Source: CAVYXK01 sp963708245 (GTDB taxonomy: Bacteria > Pseudomonadota > Alphaproteobacteria > Acetobacterales > Acetobacteraceae). Taken from it: 64,000 nt of DNA. The position numbers and the translations under genes are program-made. How positions within the stretch are numbered: position 1 is the stretch's first letter; the number at the start of each line of letters is the position of its first letter. Positions 17,479 to 26,144 of the stretch are shown here, piece by piece. The stretch is taken from assembly GCA_963708245.1 (NCBI GenBank), contig OY970201.1, positions 4,588,001 to 4,652,000 of the forward strand, in the 5' to 3' direction. The notes beneath the pieces were generated by a model, which saw only the letters and a list, made by a program, of their open reading frames with translations, made no database searches and had not been told where the DNA came from.

Positions 17479-18447
17479 ATGCGCGCGATACGGTTTGGGG
17501 TCTTCGGCGATCCGTCCGTCCTGGAACTGGCGGAGGTGCCCACTCCGGCTGCCGGCGAGATGACGGCCGTGGTGCGGGTGATGGCGGCGTCGATCAACCC
17601 GAGTGACGTCAAGAATGTCGCCGGCGCCATGAAACAGACGACCTTGCCGCGCATCCCCGGCCGGGACTACGCCGGCGTGGTTGAAGCAGGTCCGACCGAA
17701 TGGATCGGTGCCGCGGTGTGGGGAACGGGTGGCGATACCGGCTTCACGCGCGATGGCACCCATGCCGAGCTGATCGCCGTCCCGGTCGCGAGCCTGCGCC
17801 ATAAGCCCGACAGCCTCAGTTTCGACCAGGCGGCATCGGTCGGCGTCAACTACCTGGCCGCCTGGTGCGGCATCGAGACGGCCGGGCTGAAAACAGGCGA
17901 GACCATGCTGCTGATCGGCGCCGGCGGCGGTGTCGGCGGCGCCGCCGCGCAGATCGCCCGGCGCCTCGGCGCTCGCGTGATCGGTGCTGACCGGCACGTG
18001 CCGCACCCGGACGCGCCGATCCATGCAATCGCGGAGACGCTGATCATCGGAGCCGAGGACCTGCCGGCCGAGATTCGTAAGGCCATCGGCGGCAGGGGCG
18101 CCGATGTCGTGTTCGATCTCGTCGGCGGCGTCATGTTCCGCAGTGCCGTCAACTGCCTCGCCCTCCGTGGCCGGCTGATCGAAATTGCCACGACGGGCCA
18201 GCGCGAAGTGAGCTTCGACCTTGCGGATTTTTATCATAACGAAAGCCGCCTCTTCGGCGTGGATACGCTGAAGCGCGATCTCACGGCATCGGCCGAGGTG
18301 CTGGACAGGCTGACGCCTGGTTTCGTTGCAGGCGACTACCACGCCGCGCCGATCGGCGAGACATGCGGGTTGGGCGACGCACCGGCGGCTTACCGCAAGG
18401 TCGCTGCCGGCGCCGCCGGCCGTATCGTGCTGCGGCCGCAGGAATAG
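17479..18447 (+). CDS. Zinc-independent quinone oxidoreductase (MDR superfamily)
   Basis: The 322-residue product is a zinc-free medium-chain reductase: VMAASINPSDVKNVAGAM near 32, RIPGRDYAGVVEAG near 56, LLIGAGGGVGGAAAQIARRL near 147 (nucleotide binding) and GRGADVVFDLVGG near 205. ATG at 17479 follows CAGGAG; longer in-frame starts run into the promoter and operator and are rejected. It is likely an NADPH-dependent quinone/enal reductase. It is followed after 12 nt by a XapX gene and regulated by the divergent LysR gene. Confidence 0.88.
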   Translation: MRAIRFGVFGDPSVLELAEVPTPAAGEMTAVVRVMAASINPSDVKNVAGAMKQTTLPRIPGRDYAGVVEAGPTEWIGAAVWGTGGDTGFTRDGTHAELIAVPVASLRHKPDSLSFDQAASVGVNYLAAWCGIETAGLKTGETMLLIGAGGGVGGAAAQIARRLGARVIGADRHVPHPDAPIHAIAETLIIGAEDLPAEIRKAIGGRGADVVFDLVGGVMFRSAVNCLALRGRLIEIATTGQREVSFDLADFYHNESRLFGVDTLKRDLTASAEVLDRLTPGFVAGDYHAAPIGETCGLGDAPAAYRKVAAGAAGRIVLRPQE

Positions 18448-18459
18448 AGGGAGGCGGTG

Positions 18460-18681
18460 ATGACCGGTTATCTCATCTCCCTTCTCATGGGGTTGGCCGT
18501 CGGGGTGGCGTACGGTTTCCTGCAGGTCCGCTCCCCGGCGCCGCCATTGATCGCGCTGGTCGGCCCGTTGGGCATGGTGCTCGGGGAACAGGCGATCGAC
18601 ACGGTGAGGCACCATTTCGTACCGCCGCCTGCCCAGACCATGGCCCGGCAGCTTCCTGATGACACAAGAGGGCCCCGCTAG
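18460..18681 (+). CDS. XapX domain-containing small membrane protein
   Basis: The 73-residue product has two hydrophobic segments (about 3-21 and 27-46) separated by a short turn, with GLAVGVAYGFLQVRSPAPP and ALVGPLGMVLGE, the pattern of the XapX domain. Function is not known. ATG at 18460 has GGGAGG upstream; a GTG one codon earlier is less likely. It is in an operon-like position 12 nt after the quinone oxidoreductase and just before an SphA-type outer-membrane gene. Confidence 0.82.
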   Translation: MTGYLISLLMGLAVGVAYGFLQVRSPAPPLIALVGPLGMVLGEQAIDTVRHHFVPPPAQTMARQLPDDTRGPR

Positions 18682-18735
18682 GCCGGCTGTCGGGCGAAGG
18701 CCGCCATCGTGGTCACGTTCCGGGAGAAATCCGGG

Positions 18736-19665
18736 ATGACCGGGAGAATGGGCCTCGGCCTGCTGGCCGTTTCGCTTGTCCTGACGATGCCGCTTGTGGC
18801 GCGTGCGTCGTCGGACGAGCCGGCGGGAATCAATCTCGGCGGCACCAGCTTCATGGACGGGTTCGGCAGGACGGACCCGGGTTTCGTCTATCAGCAGTAT
18901 TTCCAGATCGAGCACTATGGCGCGATTAACGACCAGAACGGCCACCAGGTGCAGATGTTTCAGGGCACCGACATCAATGTCGTGGTCTCGCTGAACCAGT
19001 TGATATACGTCTCGCCCTATCACCTGCTGGGCGGTGCGCTCGGCGTAGATGCATTGCTGCCAATAGTCGATCTCAACGCGGCGTTCGCGCCGACCAGCCC
19101 GGCGAAGCTCACCGCCGATCGCGGTCTCGCGCTCGGCGATCTCACCTGGGGGGCATTCCTGCAGATGCCGCCTGTGGTGACGGATGGGCGTCCAGTATTC
19201 GCCCAGCGCTTCGAGTTCGACGTGATCTCGCCGACCGGCCAGTACAACCGAACCGATGACATCAACCCGAGCTCCGGCTTCTGGTCGCTCAATCCTTTCT
19301 GGGCGATGACCTTGTTGCCAGCGCCGAGCACCGAGTTTTCGACCCGGTTGCAATATCTCCACAATTTCGAGAACAGCGATCCCGCGGGCGGGGCGGCACC
19401 ATTCCGCGCGGGTGATGCCGTCTGGGGGAACTTTGCCGCGTCCTACAACGTGCTGCCGACCCTCAATTTCGGGCTGAATGGCTACTACTTTCAGCAAATC
19501 CAGAACGATACCGTGAATGGGCAGACGAGCCCGAAGTCCGAAACCACCAATTTCTCGCTCGGTCCTGGCGCGATGTATCAGCCCGACCCGCACGACACCT
19601 TCTTCGTCAATGCCTACCTGCCGGTGATCGAGCGCAACACCACTCAGCCTAAATCCGGCAGTTGA
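18736..19665 (+). pseudogene. SphA/MetA-type outer-membrane protein gene interrupted near its 3' end by an IS
   Basis: The reading frame has a signal peptide (MTGRMGLGLLAVSLV, cleavage probably after ARA) and the Phenol_MetA_deg/SphA signature GINLGGTSFMDGFGRTDPGF, followed by alternating strands expected of an outer-membrane barrel. After NTTQ (codon ending at 19647) the frame enters the insertion sequence and stops after five IS-encoded residues at 19665. Continuing beyond the IS, at 21306, gives GFHLVFRWIHEF and a stop, a typical barrel-end signature ending in aromatic Phe. The intact protein would have had about 316 residues. ATG at 18736 follows GGGAG; a GTG at 18709 is the alternative. 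Confidence 0.85.
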
Positions 19666-21300
19666 GTGATTGCGCGCCGCGGCTGAATCGGCAGATTTGG
19701 CCGGCATGAGCACAGAACAGAGATGTCTGGCGGTTCACCCCGCGGGTGAGCAACCGGAAGTTGCGCCGCATTCGGCGATTGCCGATACCTTCGCCGGGCG
19801 CGTGCACGTGGAGTGGGACGCCGCCGCACCGGTGACGCCGTTCGGCCAACTGCCATTCTTCATCGACTACCTGAAGCAGGCCGGGTTGTTCGACAATTGG
19901 GTTGCCGACTGTCCGCTGCGGTTCACTAGCCCGAATGCACCGCGTACACGCGATCTGCTTGGCACCGTGCTGCTGTCTGTTCTGGCGGGTCACCGGCGCT
20001 ATGCCCATGTGACCGCGCTGCGCTGCGATCCGGTGAACCCGCCGTTGCTCGGCATGCGCAAGGTGGTCAGCGAGGACTCGGTTCGCCGCGGGCTGGAGAA
20101 GATCGACGAAGCGCAAGGCTCGGCCTGGCTGCAAAACCACCTGGACTATTGCACCGCTCCGCTGCTCGGCGAGCCGTGGGTGCTCGACATCGATACCACC
20201 ATCAAACCTTTGTATGGGCACCAGGAAGGCGCCGAGCTGGGCTATAATCCGCACAAGCCGGGTCGGCCGTCGCACTGCTATCACAGCTACATGCTGTCGA
20301 ACCTGCGGCTGGTGCTACGGGTCGAGGTATTGCCCGGCGATCAGCACAACGTCAGACACGCGACGGGCGGCTTGTGGGAGTTGCTGGATCATCTCGGAGC
20401 GGGGCAGCGGCCGTGGCTGCTGCGCGGAGACAAGTCGTGGGGCATCGAGCCGGTGATGGCGCGGGCCGAGCGGGAGGAGCTGGCGTATCTGTTCCGTCTG
20501 CGCATGACGAAAAACGTCACGCGGGCACTGCAACGGGCGATGCAGGCATCGGACTGGAAGGATGCCGGCCAGGGCTGGCAGGGCAAGGAGACGAGCCTGC
20601 GGCTGGAGGGCTGGAGCCGGCAGCGGAGAGTCATTCTGCTGCGCCGCCAACTGGCTGGTCCGCCGGCCGTCGATCATGGCGATCCGGCTCAGCGGCGACT
20701 TGGCTTCGTCGAGGTGGGCCCCGATCAGGAGGCGTGGGACTACGCTGCGCTGGTCACCTCAATGGACGATGAAATCCTGACGCTGGGGCAGTTGTATCGC
20801 GATCGGGCGGATTGCGAGAACGTTTTTGACGAGCTGAAGAACCAATGGGGTTGGGGCGGTTTCACGACACAGGACCTCACGCGGTGTCGGCTGCTGGCCG
20901 GTATCGTTGCACTGATCTACAACTGGTGGAGCCTGTTCGTCCGGCTGGCTGATCCGGAGCACCATCGGGAGGCGATCACCACCCGACCCTTGCTGCTGTC
21001 GGCGATCGCGCAGCGCACCCAACACGCCGGCCAGGTGAGGCTGACGATCAGCAGCGCGCATGGCGCGCGCGACAAGGCGAGGCAAGCTTACCTGCGCATC
21101 GCCGGCTTTCTTGACCGGCTGCGAAAAAGTGCGGAGCAGTTGGATCCGCTGCAACGCTGGTATCGCATCCTCAGTGAAGCGCTCCGCTACTTCTTGCATG
21201 GCCGGCAACTGCAGCCACCGCTTCGCCTGAGCCCGGCCTGAGCAATTACCCCAGGTTGTGGGTCGTCACTCGACGATCGGACCCAACTGCCGGATTTAGG
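19648..21300 (+). mobile_element. Complete insertion sequence, 1653 bp, IS1380-like
   Basis: The element is bounded by perfect 17-bp terminal inverted repeats CCTAAATCCGGCAGTTG (19648-19664) and its complement (21284-21300), and encodes one DDE transposase. It is flanked by CTCAG (19643-19647) and CTTAG (21301-21305), a 5-bp target duplication with one mismatch. Removing the element and one copy restores the interrupted SphA-type frame exactly. Ends beginning CCT and a 4-5 bp duplication are as in the IS1380 family; family placement is tentative. It looks structurally complete, though the altered duplication suggests it is not a very recent arrival. Confidence 0.88.
19706..21241 (+). CDS. DDE transposase of the IS1380-like element
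   Basis: The 511-residue product fits a DDE transposase: PWVLDIDTTIKPLYGHQEGA near 154 supplies the first acidic residue, LLRGDKSWGIEPVM near 241 the second, and the YRDRADCENVFDELKNQWGW block near 370 carries the conserved YREK-like region with the last acidic residue. The PHKPGRPSHCYHSYMLSNLR stretch near 181 is typical of this transposase group. ATG at 19706 is preferred over a TTG at 19670. The frame is intact, and the gene fills nearly all of the element between the inverted repeats. Confidence 0.88.
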   Translation: MSTEQRCLAVHPAGEQPEVAPHSAIADTFAGRVHVEWDAAAPVTPFGQLPFFIDYLKQAGLFDNWVADCPLRFTSPNAPRTRDLLGTVLLSVLAGHRRYAHVTALRCDPVNPPLLGMRKVVSEDSVRRGLEKIDEAQGSAWLQNHLDYCTAPLLGEPWVLDIDTTIKPLYGHQEGAELGYNPHKPGRPSHCYHSYMLSNLRLVLRVEVLPGDQHNVRHATGGLWELLDHLGAGQRPWLLRGDKSWGIEPVMARAEREELAYLFRLRMTKNVTRALQRAMQASDWKDAGQGWQGKETSLRLEGWSRQRRVILLRRQLAGPPAVDHGDPAQRRLGFVEVGPDQEAWDYAALVTSMDDEILTLGQLYRDRADCENVFDELKNQWGWGGFTTQDLTRCRLLAGIVALIYNWWSLFVRLADPEHHREAITTRPLLLSAIAQRTQHAGQVRLTISSAHGARDKARQAYLRIAGFLDRLRKSAEQLDPLQRWYRILSEALRYFLHGRQLQPPLRLSPA

Positions 21301-21305
21301 CTTAG

Positions 21306-21344
21306 GGCTTTCACCTCGTGTTCCGCTGGATTCACGAATTCTGA
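21306..21344 (+). pseudogene. Displaced last codons of the SphA/MetA-type gene
   Basis: Directly after the right target-site copy, GGC TTT CAC starts a 12-codon stretch GFHLVFRWIHEF ending in TGA at 21342-21344. Spliced to the left part (ending NTTQ at 19647) it gives a continuous frame with an outer-membrane-protein-like terminal Phe. It cannot be translated as part of the gene today because of the insertion. Confidence 0.78.
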
Positions 21345-21684
21345 AATCGCAGAAACGGCCAATATATACCGGGACTAACTTCTCCCGAATACGCTGCAAA
21401 GAATAAGGGAGCGAGCCATGAAACTTTGCATTCTCACCGAGATTGCTATGGCATCGTTACGCTTGATCCGATTGCCTACTCGGGATCGGAGGCCCCGCGT
21501 ATGTTTCCCCGCCCATTCGCACCGTCCGGTTTTGATGTTGAGTGACGACCATTTCAGCCAAAACCCGACCCTGAACCGAATGACCGATGCCCGCGCGCCC
21601 GGCCTGGACGCGGACCGTCGCAAAACGGTTGTCGCAGTTGGCTCGAGAACGGCCATCAGACGGGCCGGTTTGTAAGCGTCGGGT
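21345..21684. other. Gene-free stretch downstream of the broken SphA-type gene
   Basis: About 340 bp between the displaced gene end and the convergent TauE gene. A short reading frame from ATG at 21418 has a GGGAGCGAG-like SD but a composition I cannot match; another frame gives CYGIVTLDPIAYSG before a stop. Neither has recognisable family features, so I call no gene. I see no terminator or repeat here. Confidence 0.4.
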
Positions 21685-22473
21685 TCAAACCAACAAACGG
21701 CTGCCCGCCAGCAACAAGACGCCGGCCAGGACTGGCCGCAGCACAAACTCCGGCACCCGCGTCGCCACTAGGCTGCCGATCACGATGCCCGGTATCGAGC
21801 CGAGCAACAGGCTGCCGAGCAGCGGCCAGTCGATCGTGCCCAGCCACCAGTGGCCGAGCCCTGCCAGCAGCGTCAGCGGCACCGCGTGGGCGATATCCGA
21901 TGCAACAATCCGCTGCGTCGGCAAGCGCGGATAAAGAAACGCCAGCGCGACCACGCCCAACGCACCCCCGCCGACTGATGTGATCGTGACCAGCACCCCC
22001 AGCACCAAGCCGGCCGAAATCGTAAGCTGCGCCACGCGGCGCGGCTGCAACATCACCGCGCTGGATGCCGAAAGACGCAACAAGGCGGTGCGGAACAATA
22101 GCGTGGCGGCGGTTAGAATGACCGCGATCCCGAGCAACAGGGAAACCAGATGCGACGCAGCCGGTTCGGTCCGAAAAGACAGCACGAGGACCGTCAGGGC
22201 CGTCGCCGGTACGCTGCCGCAGGCAAGGAGGCCGGTGATCCGCCATTCGACCGTGCGGCTCAGCCCGTGCACCGCGGTGCCCACCGTCTTAGTTGCCGCC
22301 GCCTGCAGCAGATCGGTGCCGACTGCGGTGACCGGGTGCACGCCGAACAGCAGGATCAGGAGCGGCGTCATCAATGAGCCGCCGCCGACGCCCGTCAGCC
22401 CGACCAGCAGTCCCACGAGCAGGCCCGCCAGCGGATAAAGGCCGACGCCGCCCTGGTGCATGACGCCATGCAT
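21685..22473 (-). CDS. TauE/SafE-family membrane transporter (putative sulfite/anion exporter)
   Basis: The 262-residue protein is strongly hydrophobic with about eight transmembrane helices and the TauE/SafE internal repeat: GLTGVGGGSLMTPLLILLFG near residue 25 in the first half, and VTITSVGGGALGVVALAFLYPRLP near 160 in the second. These Gly-rich GVGGG segments are the family hallmark. Members export sulfite, sulfoacetate or other small anions; the substrate is not readable. It is not in an obvious operon; a gap of about 245 bp with no gene separates its start from the end of the ankyrin gene. Confidence 0.9.
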   Translation of the reverse strand: MHGVMHQGGVGLYPLAGLLVGLLVGLTGVGGGSLMTPLLILLFGVHPVTAVGTDLLQAAATKTVGTAVHGLSRTVEWRITGLLACGSVPATALTVLVLSFRTEPAASHLVSLLLGIAVILTAATLLFRTALLRLSASSAVMLQPRRVAQLTISAGLVLGVLVTITSVGGGALGVVALAFLYPRLPTQRIVASDIAHAVPLTLLAGLGHWWLGTIDWPLLGSLLLGSIPGIVIGSLVATRVPEFVLRPVLAGVLLLAGSRLLV

Positions 22474-22718
22474 CGGGACTCTCCCAAGATAGTTGCCCAG
22501 TCCACAGCAGGGGGCGCCGGCTTCACGCCGGCGCGATTAAGGGTCGCCGAGACGCTCGCTCAGGTGGCCCGACCCTGGGTCAGGCTACCCGGTCGCCAGG
22601 GAATTACGAAAGAAATTCTGCATGACTGGTGCCTATCTCGACTGAGAATGGGGCATCCACCGGGCGAGCAGCGGGCTAATCGCCAACCTTGCGTTAGAGC
22701 ACCGCTGCGTCGCTGTGC

Positions 22719-23120
22719 TCAGACGCAGCCAAGCGTGCGCAGATAATCCGCTACGGGAGCCGCTTCGGCACCGCCCGCCTCGGCGTGTTTCAGCAGCGGG
22801 ATGCCGTGCGGACCCCGCCATCCACCAGCGTTCGGCATTGCCATGAGCATGGCCCGGACGATCTCCAAATGTCCGAGCATCGCCGCCGCGAAGACGTCCA
22901 TCCGCGCCCCGTTCTCGAGCAGGCAGAGCGCAATGTCCTTCCCTCCCGTATGTGCTGCCGCTCCAAGCCCGGTCTCCCAGTCACCGCCGCCCCAATCCCA
23001 CGCTGCGTTGACCAGTGCCGGTTGTTGCCCGAGCAAATCGCGAACGCGTCCGAGATCGCCGTGGGCATTGCTAACAAAATCCTTGACGAGGTCAGGATCG
23101 AGCCGTGGTGTATCTGCCAC
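22719..23120 (-). CDS. Ankyrin-repeat domain-containing small protein
   Basis: The 133-residue product carries ankyrin-like helix pairs: GDLGRVRDLLGQQPALVNAAWDW, ETGLGAAAHTGGKDIALCLLENGARMDVFAAAMLGHLEIVRAMLMAMP, and GIPLLKHAEAGGAEAAPVADYLRTLG. The pattern of xTxLxxAAxxGxxxIxxxLLxxGA is clear in the middle repeats. It has no signal peptide; its partner is unknown. The start appears to be GTG at 23120. Confidence 0.78.
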   Translation of the reverse strand: MADTPRLDPDLVKDFVSNAHGDLGRVRDLLGQQPALVNAAWDWGGGDWETGLGAAAHTGGKDIALCLLENGARMDVFAAAMLGHLEIVRAMLMAMPNAGGWRGPHGIPLLKHAEAGGAEAAPVADYLRTLGCV

Positions 23121-23538
23121 CTCTATGCTCCTGTCGTGGTCGTGGTCTCCGGCGATCGCGGCCCCACCGGCATCGCCGGCCTTGTGCCGACTATCACCAT
23201 AAGATTCAACACGCGATTGGCTTCAACGGGCGGATCGCCTTGTATGCAACTTGGCGCAGCATACGCGGCTGCAGACATCTGTTCCAGCGTCCGCCCCACC
23301 CAGGTGCCCTCGGAGCTGCATAGAATAGCCCTCGGCAAGCGAAAGCATCGCCACTCTCGTCTGCGAGCTTTATACTAACTTCACACGCAATGGCACTTCC
23401 CGTCCATAGCAGACGCCAAAGAGGTTCATATGCGCGTCTGTTGGTAGCGGCCACGCGAGCACCCTCATGCCGGGTAGTGTCCGAATTAGGGGCACTAACC
23501 TCATGCCGAACTGCCGTGCATCGTGCTATCCTGATACC
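23121..23538. other. Gene-free stretch between the ankyrin and TPR-sulfotransferase genes
   Basis: This 418-bp divergent intergenic region contains no frame with family features. It must hold the promoters of both flanking genes, but I find no convincing -35/-10 pair. A segment near 23466-23500 (GTGTCCGAATTAGGGGCAC) might be an insertion-sequence end fragment, with no matching partner nearby, so it is not called. Confidence 0.4.
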
Positions 23539-25074
23539 ATGTCGATCTCTGTAGGAGAAGGAAAGGTCCATGCCGGCATGAACGTCGGGATTACGGGCCA
23601 GGTCGGCGTGACCCCTGGTGAAGCTTTCAAACGGGCCCTCGCGTTGCAGAAAGAAGGAAACCTGCTGGCGGCGGAAAAGATCTACCAGGCGATCATACAG
23701 CAGTACCCCAATCATTTTGATACGCTGTCGAACCTGGGCTTCGTGCTGTTGGACCAGGAGCGGCTGGAGGAGGCGACCTATTTCCTGCGCAAGGCGCTCA
23801 ATCAGAAACCGAATTCAGCGGTGGTTCATACCCGGCTTGCCAGGGCGCTCCAACTCCTTGATCGCCACGCTGAAGCGGAAGAGCGATTGCGGCGGGCGAT
23901 CGCACTGAACCCTGAACTGGCCGAAGCGCATGCCACCCTGGGGCTGGGGCTGGCGGACCTGGGACGTTACAACGAAGCGGTTGTGGCTCTGGCCCGGGCG
24001 ATCGAACTCGCACCAGACTGGGCGCGCCTCTACTATTTCTGGGGCCATATAGTGCGATGGAGCACCGATGATCCTCGACTCCCTGCACTGGAGGCACTGG
24101 CGCAAAAGTCGGGGGGGCTGTCAGCCCCTGAGCAGATCGATCTGAAATTTGCACTTGCCAAAGCTTATGCTGATCTCGGGGATATCGACCGCGCCTTTCG
24201 GCACCAGATCGAAGGCGGGGCGTTGCAGCGGCGGTTGATCAGGTATGATGAGGCGTCCGTGCTGCGCGAACTCGATGATGTGTGTCGTGCGCTCGACGCC
24301 GGGTGGATGAGGCGGCACCAGGCTGTGGGCAATCCGTCGCCGCTGCCCGTTTTCATAGTCGGGATGCCGCGCTCGGGTACCAGTCTGGTCGAGCAGATCC
24401 TCGCCAGCCACCCCAAAATCCGAGCGCTCGGCGAGCGCCTGACCTTCAACGAGTCCCTCGCCAAAATCTGTGGAACGCCAACTGTCCCGCCGGCGCTGGC
24501 GCAGCGTGCGGCGCAATGGTCGGACGCGCAACTGCGCAAGCTCGGCACTCTGTATATTGACACCATCCGGCGCGGCGTGCCGATGACCGCGGCTCGCGCC
24601 ACGGACAAGCTGCCGGCGAACTTTCAACACATCGGTCTCATTCATGCCGCATTGCCCAATGCGCGGATCATTCACACGCACCGTGACCCGGTTGACACCT
24701 GCCTTTCCTTGTTCTCCGTCCTCTTCTCGGGACCCGGACAACCGTATTCCTACGACCTGGGGGACCTGGGCCGCTATCATCGCGCCTATGAGAAGGTGAT
24801 GGAGCATTGGTGGAACATCTTGCCCGCGGGTGTCATGCTTGAGGTGCGATACGAAGACGTTGTCGCCGATCTGGAGCGGCAGGCTCGCCGCATCGTTGCC
24901 CATTGCGGACTCGAGTGGGACGATGCGTGTCTGGAATTCCACAAGACACAGCGCGCGGTCCGAACGATAAGCCACGCGCAGGTACGCCAGCCAATCTACC
25001 GCAGCTCGGTCGGCCGCAAGCGGCCGGCACGCAATCTGTTGCTGCCTCTCTTAGAGGCGCTCGGCACTGGGTAG
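23539..25074 (+). CDS. TPR-repeat sulfotransferase family protein
   Basis: The product of up to 511 residues joins an N-terminal array of about four TPR units (GEAFKRALALQKEGNLLAAE through YNEAVVALARAIELAPDWAR, residues about 25-170) to a C-terminal sulfotransferase domain. That domain has the PAPS-binding loop VFIVGMPRSGTSLVEQIL near 275 and HTHRDPVDTCLSLFS near 378. Such TPR-sulfotransferases modify proteins or glycans; the acceptor is unknown. The start is uncertain: ATG at 23539 or ATG at 23578, the latter having GGAGAAGGAAAGG 13-24 nt upstream. It is the first of three plus-strand genes linked to cell-surface functions. Confidence 0.85.
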   Translation: MSISVGEGKVHAGMNVGITGQVGVTPGEAFKRALALQKEGNLLAAEKIYQAIIQQYPNHFDTLSNLGFVLLDQERLEEATYFLRKALNQKPNSAVVHTRLARALQLLDRHAEAEERLRRAIALNPELAEAHATLGLGLADLGRYNEAVVALARAIELAPDWARLYYFWGHIVRWSTDDPRLPALEALAQKSGGLSAPEQIDLKFALAKAYADLGDIDRAFRHQIEGGALQRRLIRYDEASVLRELDDVCRALDAGWMRRHQAVGNPSPLPVFIVGMPRSGTSLVEQILASHPKIRALGERLTFNESLAKICGTPTVPPALAQRAAQWSDAQLRKLGTLYIDTIRRGVPMTAARATDKLPANFQHIGLIHAALPNARIIHTHRDPVDTCLSLFSVLFSGPGQPYSYDLGDLGRYHRAYEKVMEHWWNILPAGVMLEVRYEDVVADLERQARRIVAHCGLEWDDACLEFHKTQRAVRTISHAQVRQPIYRSSVGRKRPARNLLLPLLEALGTG

Positions 25075-25228
25075 GACGCCGCCGGATCCCACTACCATAG
25101 TATGTATCGTGTAGTTTGTATCGGCTCTTGATCGAAAAAGACCTTATTCCGACAAGATGACGATTGATTAACGTTGTGCAATCGGATATTAAGAGAGCCC
25201 TAATTGGTGGACAGGAGAGAACGGCACC

Positions 25229-26074
25229 ATGTTCCGGCAGGCACTTTTTGGCGGCATATCCGCAGTAGCCCTCGCGGGCTTCACCTATTCGGCTCAGGCG
25301 TATCCGGCCTTGCCGAATCTGACCAATCTCAACTTCAATAGCTACACCGGCTCTCCGCCCAAGGGATCATTTACGTCCGTCAACCCGGTGGGCTGGACTG
25401 GCGGCAATGGCCTGATCTTCATCGATTCCACGAGCCGGCTGAACGCACAGGCCGCCAGCCCTGTTTACCTCACTACATATGGCAATCCCAGCGGAACTTA
25501 TTCCGGGAACTACGTGGAAGCGGACGGCAATCCTGTTTTTGAAAGTGGGTTCAACTACACCGTTCATGGTCTGACCCCGGGGCAGACCTATACGCTGACC
25601 TTCTATCAAGGGGCTAGCGAGCAAACGGGATTTGGCTACAACAACTGGACAGGCACCATCACGCCCACTACGAACCGATGGATCGTCTCGTTGGGTACCT
25701 CGGGACTACAGCTCGGGTGCTGCGGCTCAACAGATCCACTCTATGGCCCTACAGACTACTATTATAACTCGGACGCAACTGCGAGTGTCGTTGCATCACC
25801 ACTGATGACGATCCCCTACCAGGGCACCGTCGGATGGAACTATGTCTCGATCAACCTTACAGCCGATGCTACGACCGACCTGCTAAGCTTCCTCGCTTGG
25901 GGCGACAACGGAAGCACCGTCAATCTTCCACCCATCGCGTTCCTCGCCGGGGTCAATTCGCCGCCCGGGTTGGGCGTGGTGCCGGAGCCAGCGACTCTGT
26001 CGCTCCTTGGTGTCGGTCTTCTGGGTCTTGGTGTCATGCGGCATCGGCGCGCGAAGCGCAGCAGCGCGGTCTGA
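25229..26074 (+). CDS. PEP-CTERM sorting-signal exported protein
   Basis: The 281-residue product has an N-terminal signal peptide (cleavage after SAQA near residue 27) and the C-terminal PEP-CTERM tripartite signal: VVPEPATLSLLGVGLLGLGVM followed by RHRRAKR. The mature part is rich in Gly, Thr, Asn, Ser and aromatic residues with a Cys-Cys pair in GLQLGCCGSTDPL, like other surface-exposed PEP-CTERM proteins. Such proteins are processed by exosortases (EpsH/XrtA type) and linked to exopolysaccharide; no exosortase gene is in this window. AGGAG precedes the ATG. A terminator-like hairpin follows 16 bp after the stop. Confidence 0.9.
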   Translation: MFRQALFGGISAVALAGFTYSAQAYPALPNLTNLNFNSYTGSPPKGSFTSVNPVGWTGGNGLIFIDSTSRLNAQAASPVYLTTYGNPSGTYSGNYVEADGNPVFESGFNYTVHGLTPGQTYTLTFYQGASEQTGFGYNNWTGTITPTTNRWIVSLGTSGLQLGCCGSTDPLYGPTDYYYNSDATASVVASPLMTIPYQGTVGWNYVSINLTADATTDLLSFLAWGDNGSTVNLPPIAFLAGVNSPPGLGVVPEPATLSLLGVGLLGLGVMRHRRAKRSSAV

Positions 26075-26090
26075 TTATGCGACGGTTGAC

Positions 26091-26111
26091 GAGCCCGGCC
26101 TGTCCGGGCTC
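26091..26111 (+). terminator. Hairpin terminator after the PEP-CTERM gene
   Basis: GAGCCCGG and CCGGGCTC form a perfect 8-bp GC-rich stem around a CCTGT loop, followed by TTATCCC. It lies 16 bp after the PEP-CTERM stop codon, the usual place for an intrinsic terminator, although the T-run is short. Its position argues that the following sterol desaturase gene starts further down than the longest reading frame suggests. Confidence 0.6.
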
Positions 26112-26144
26112 TTATCCCGGCTGATCAACCTGTCGGTCAAATCT

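Noticed and set aside
21418..21675. Possible small gene downstream of the broken SphA-type gene
   Set aside because: An SD-like stretch and ATG exist, but the product is Arg/Pro-rich with no family match, and another frame in the same stretch looks equally plausible; there is no way to choose.
23206..23715. Minus-strand reading frame across the gap before the TPR-sulfotransferase
   Set aside because: It runs antisense into the conserved TPR coding sequence and has low-similarity, Arg-rich composition; no evidence for a real gene.
26007..26144. N-terminal extension of the sterol desaturase
   Set aside because: It overlaps the PEP-CTERM coding sequence and passes through a terminator-like hairpin; no family similarity before residue 26145.
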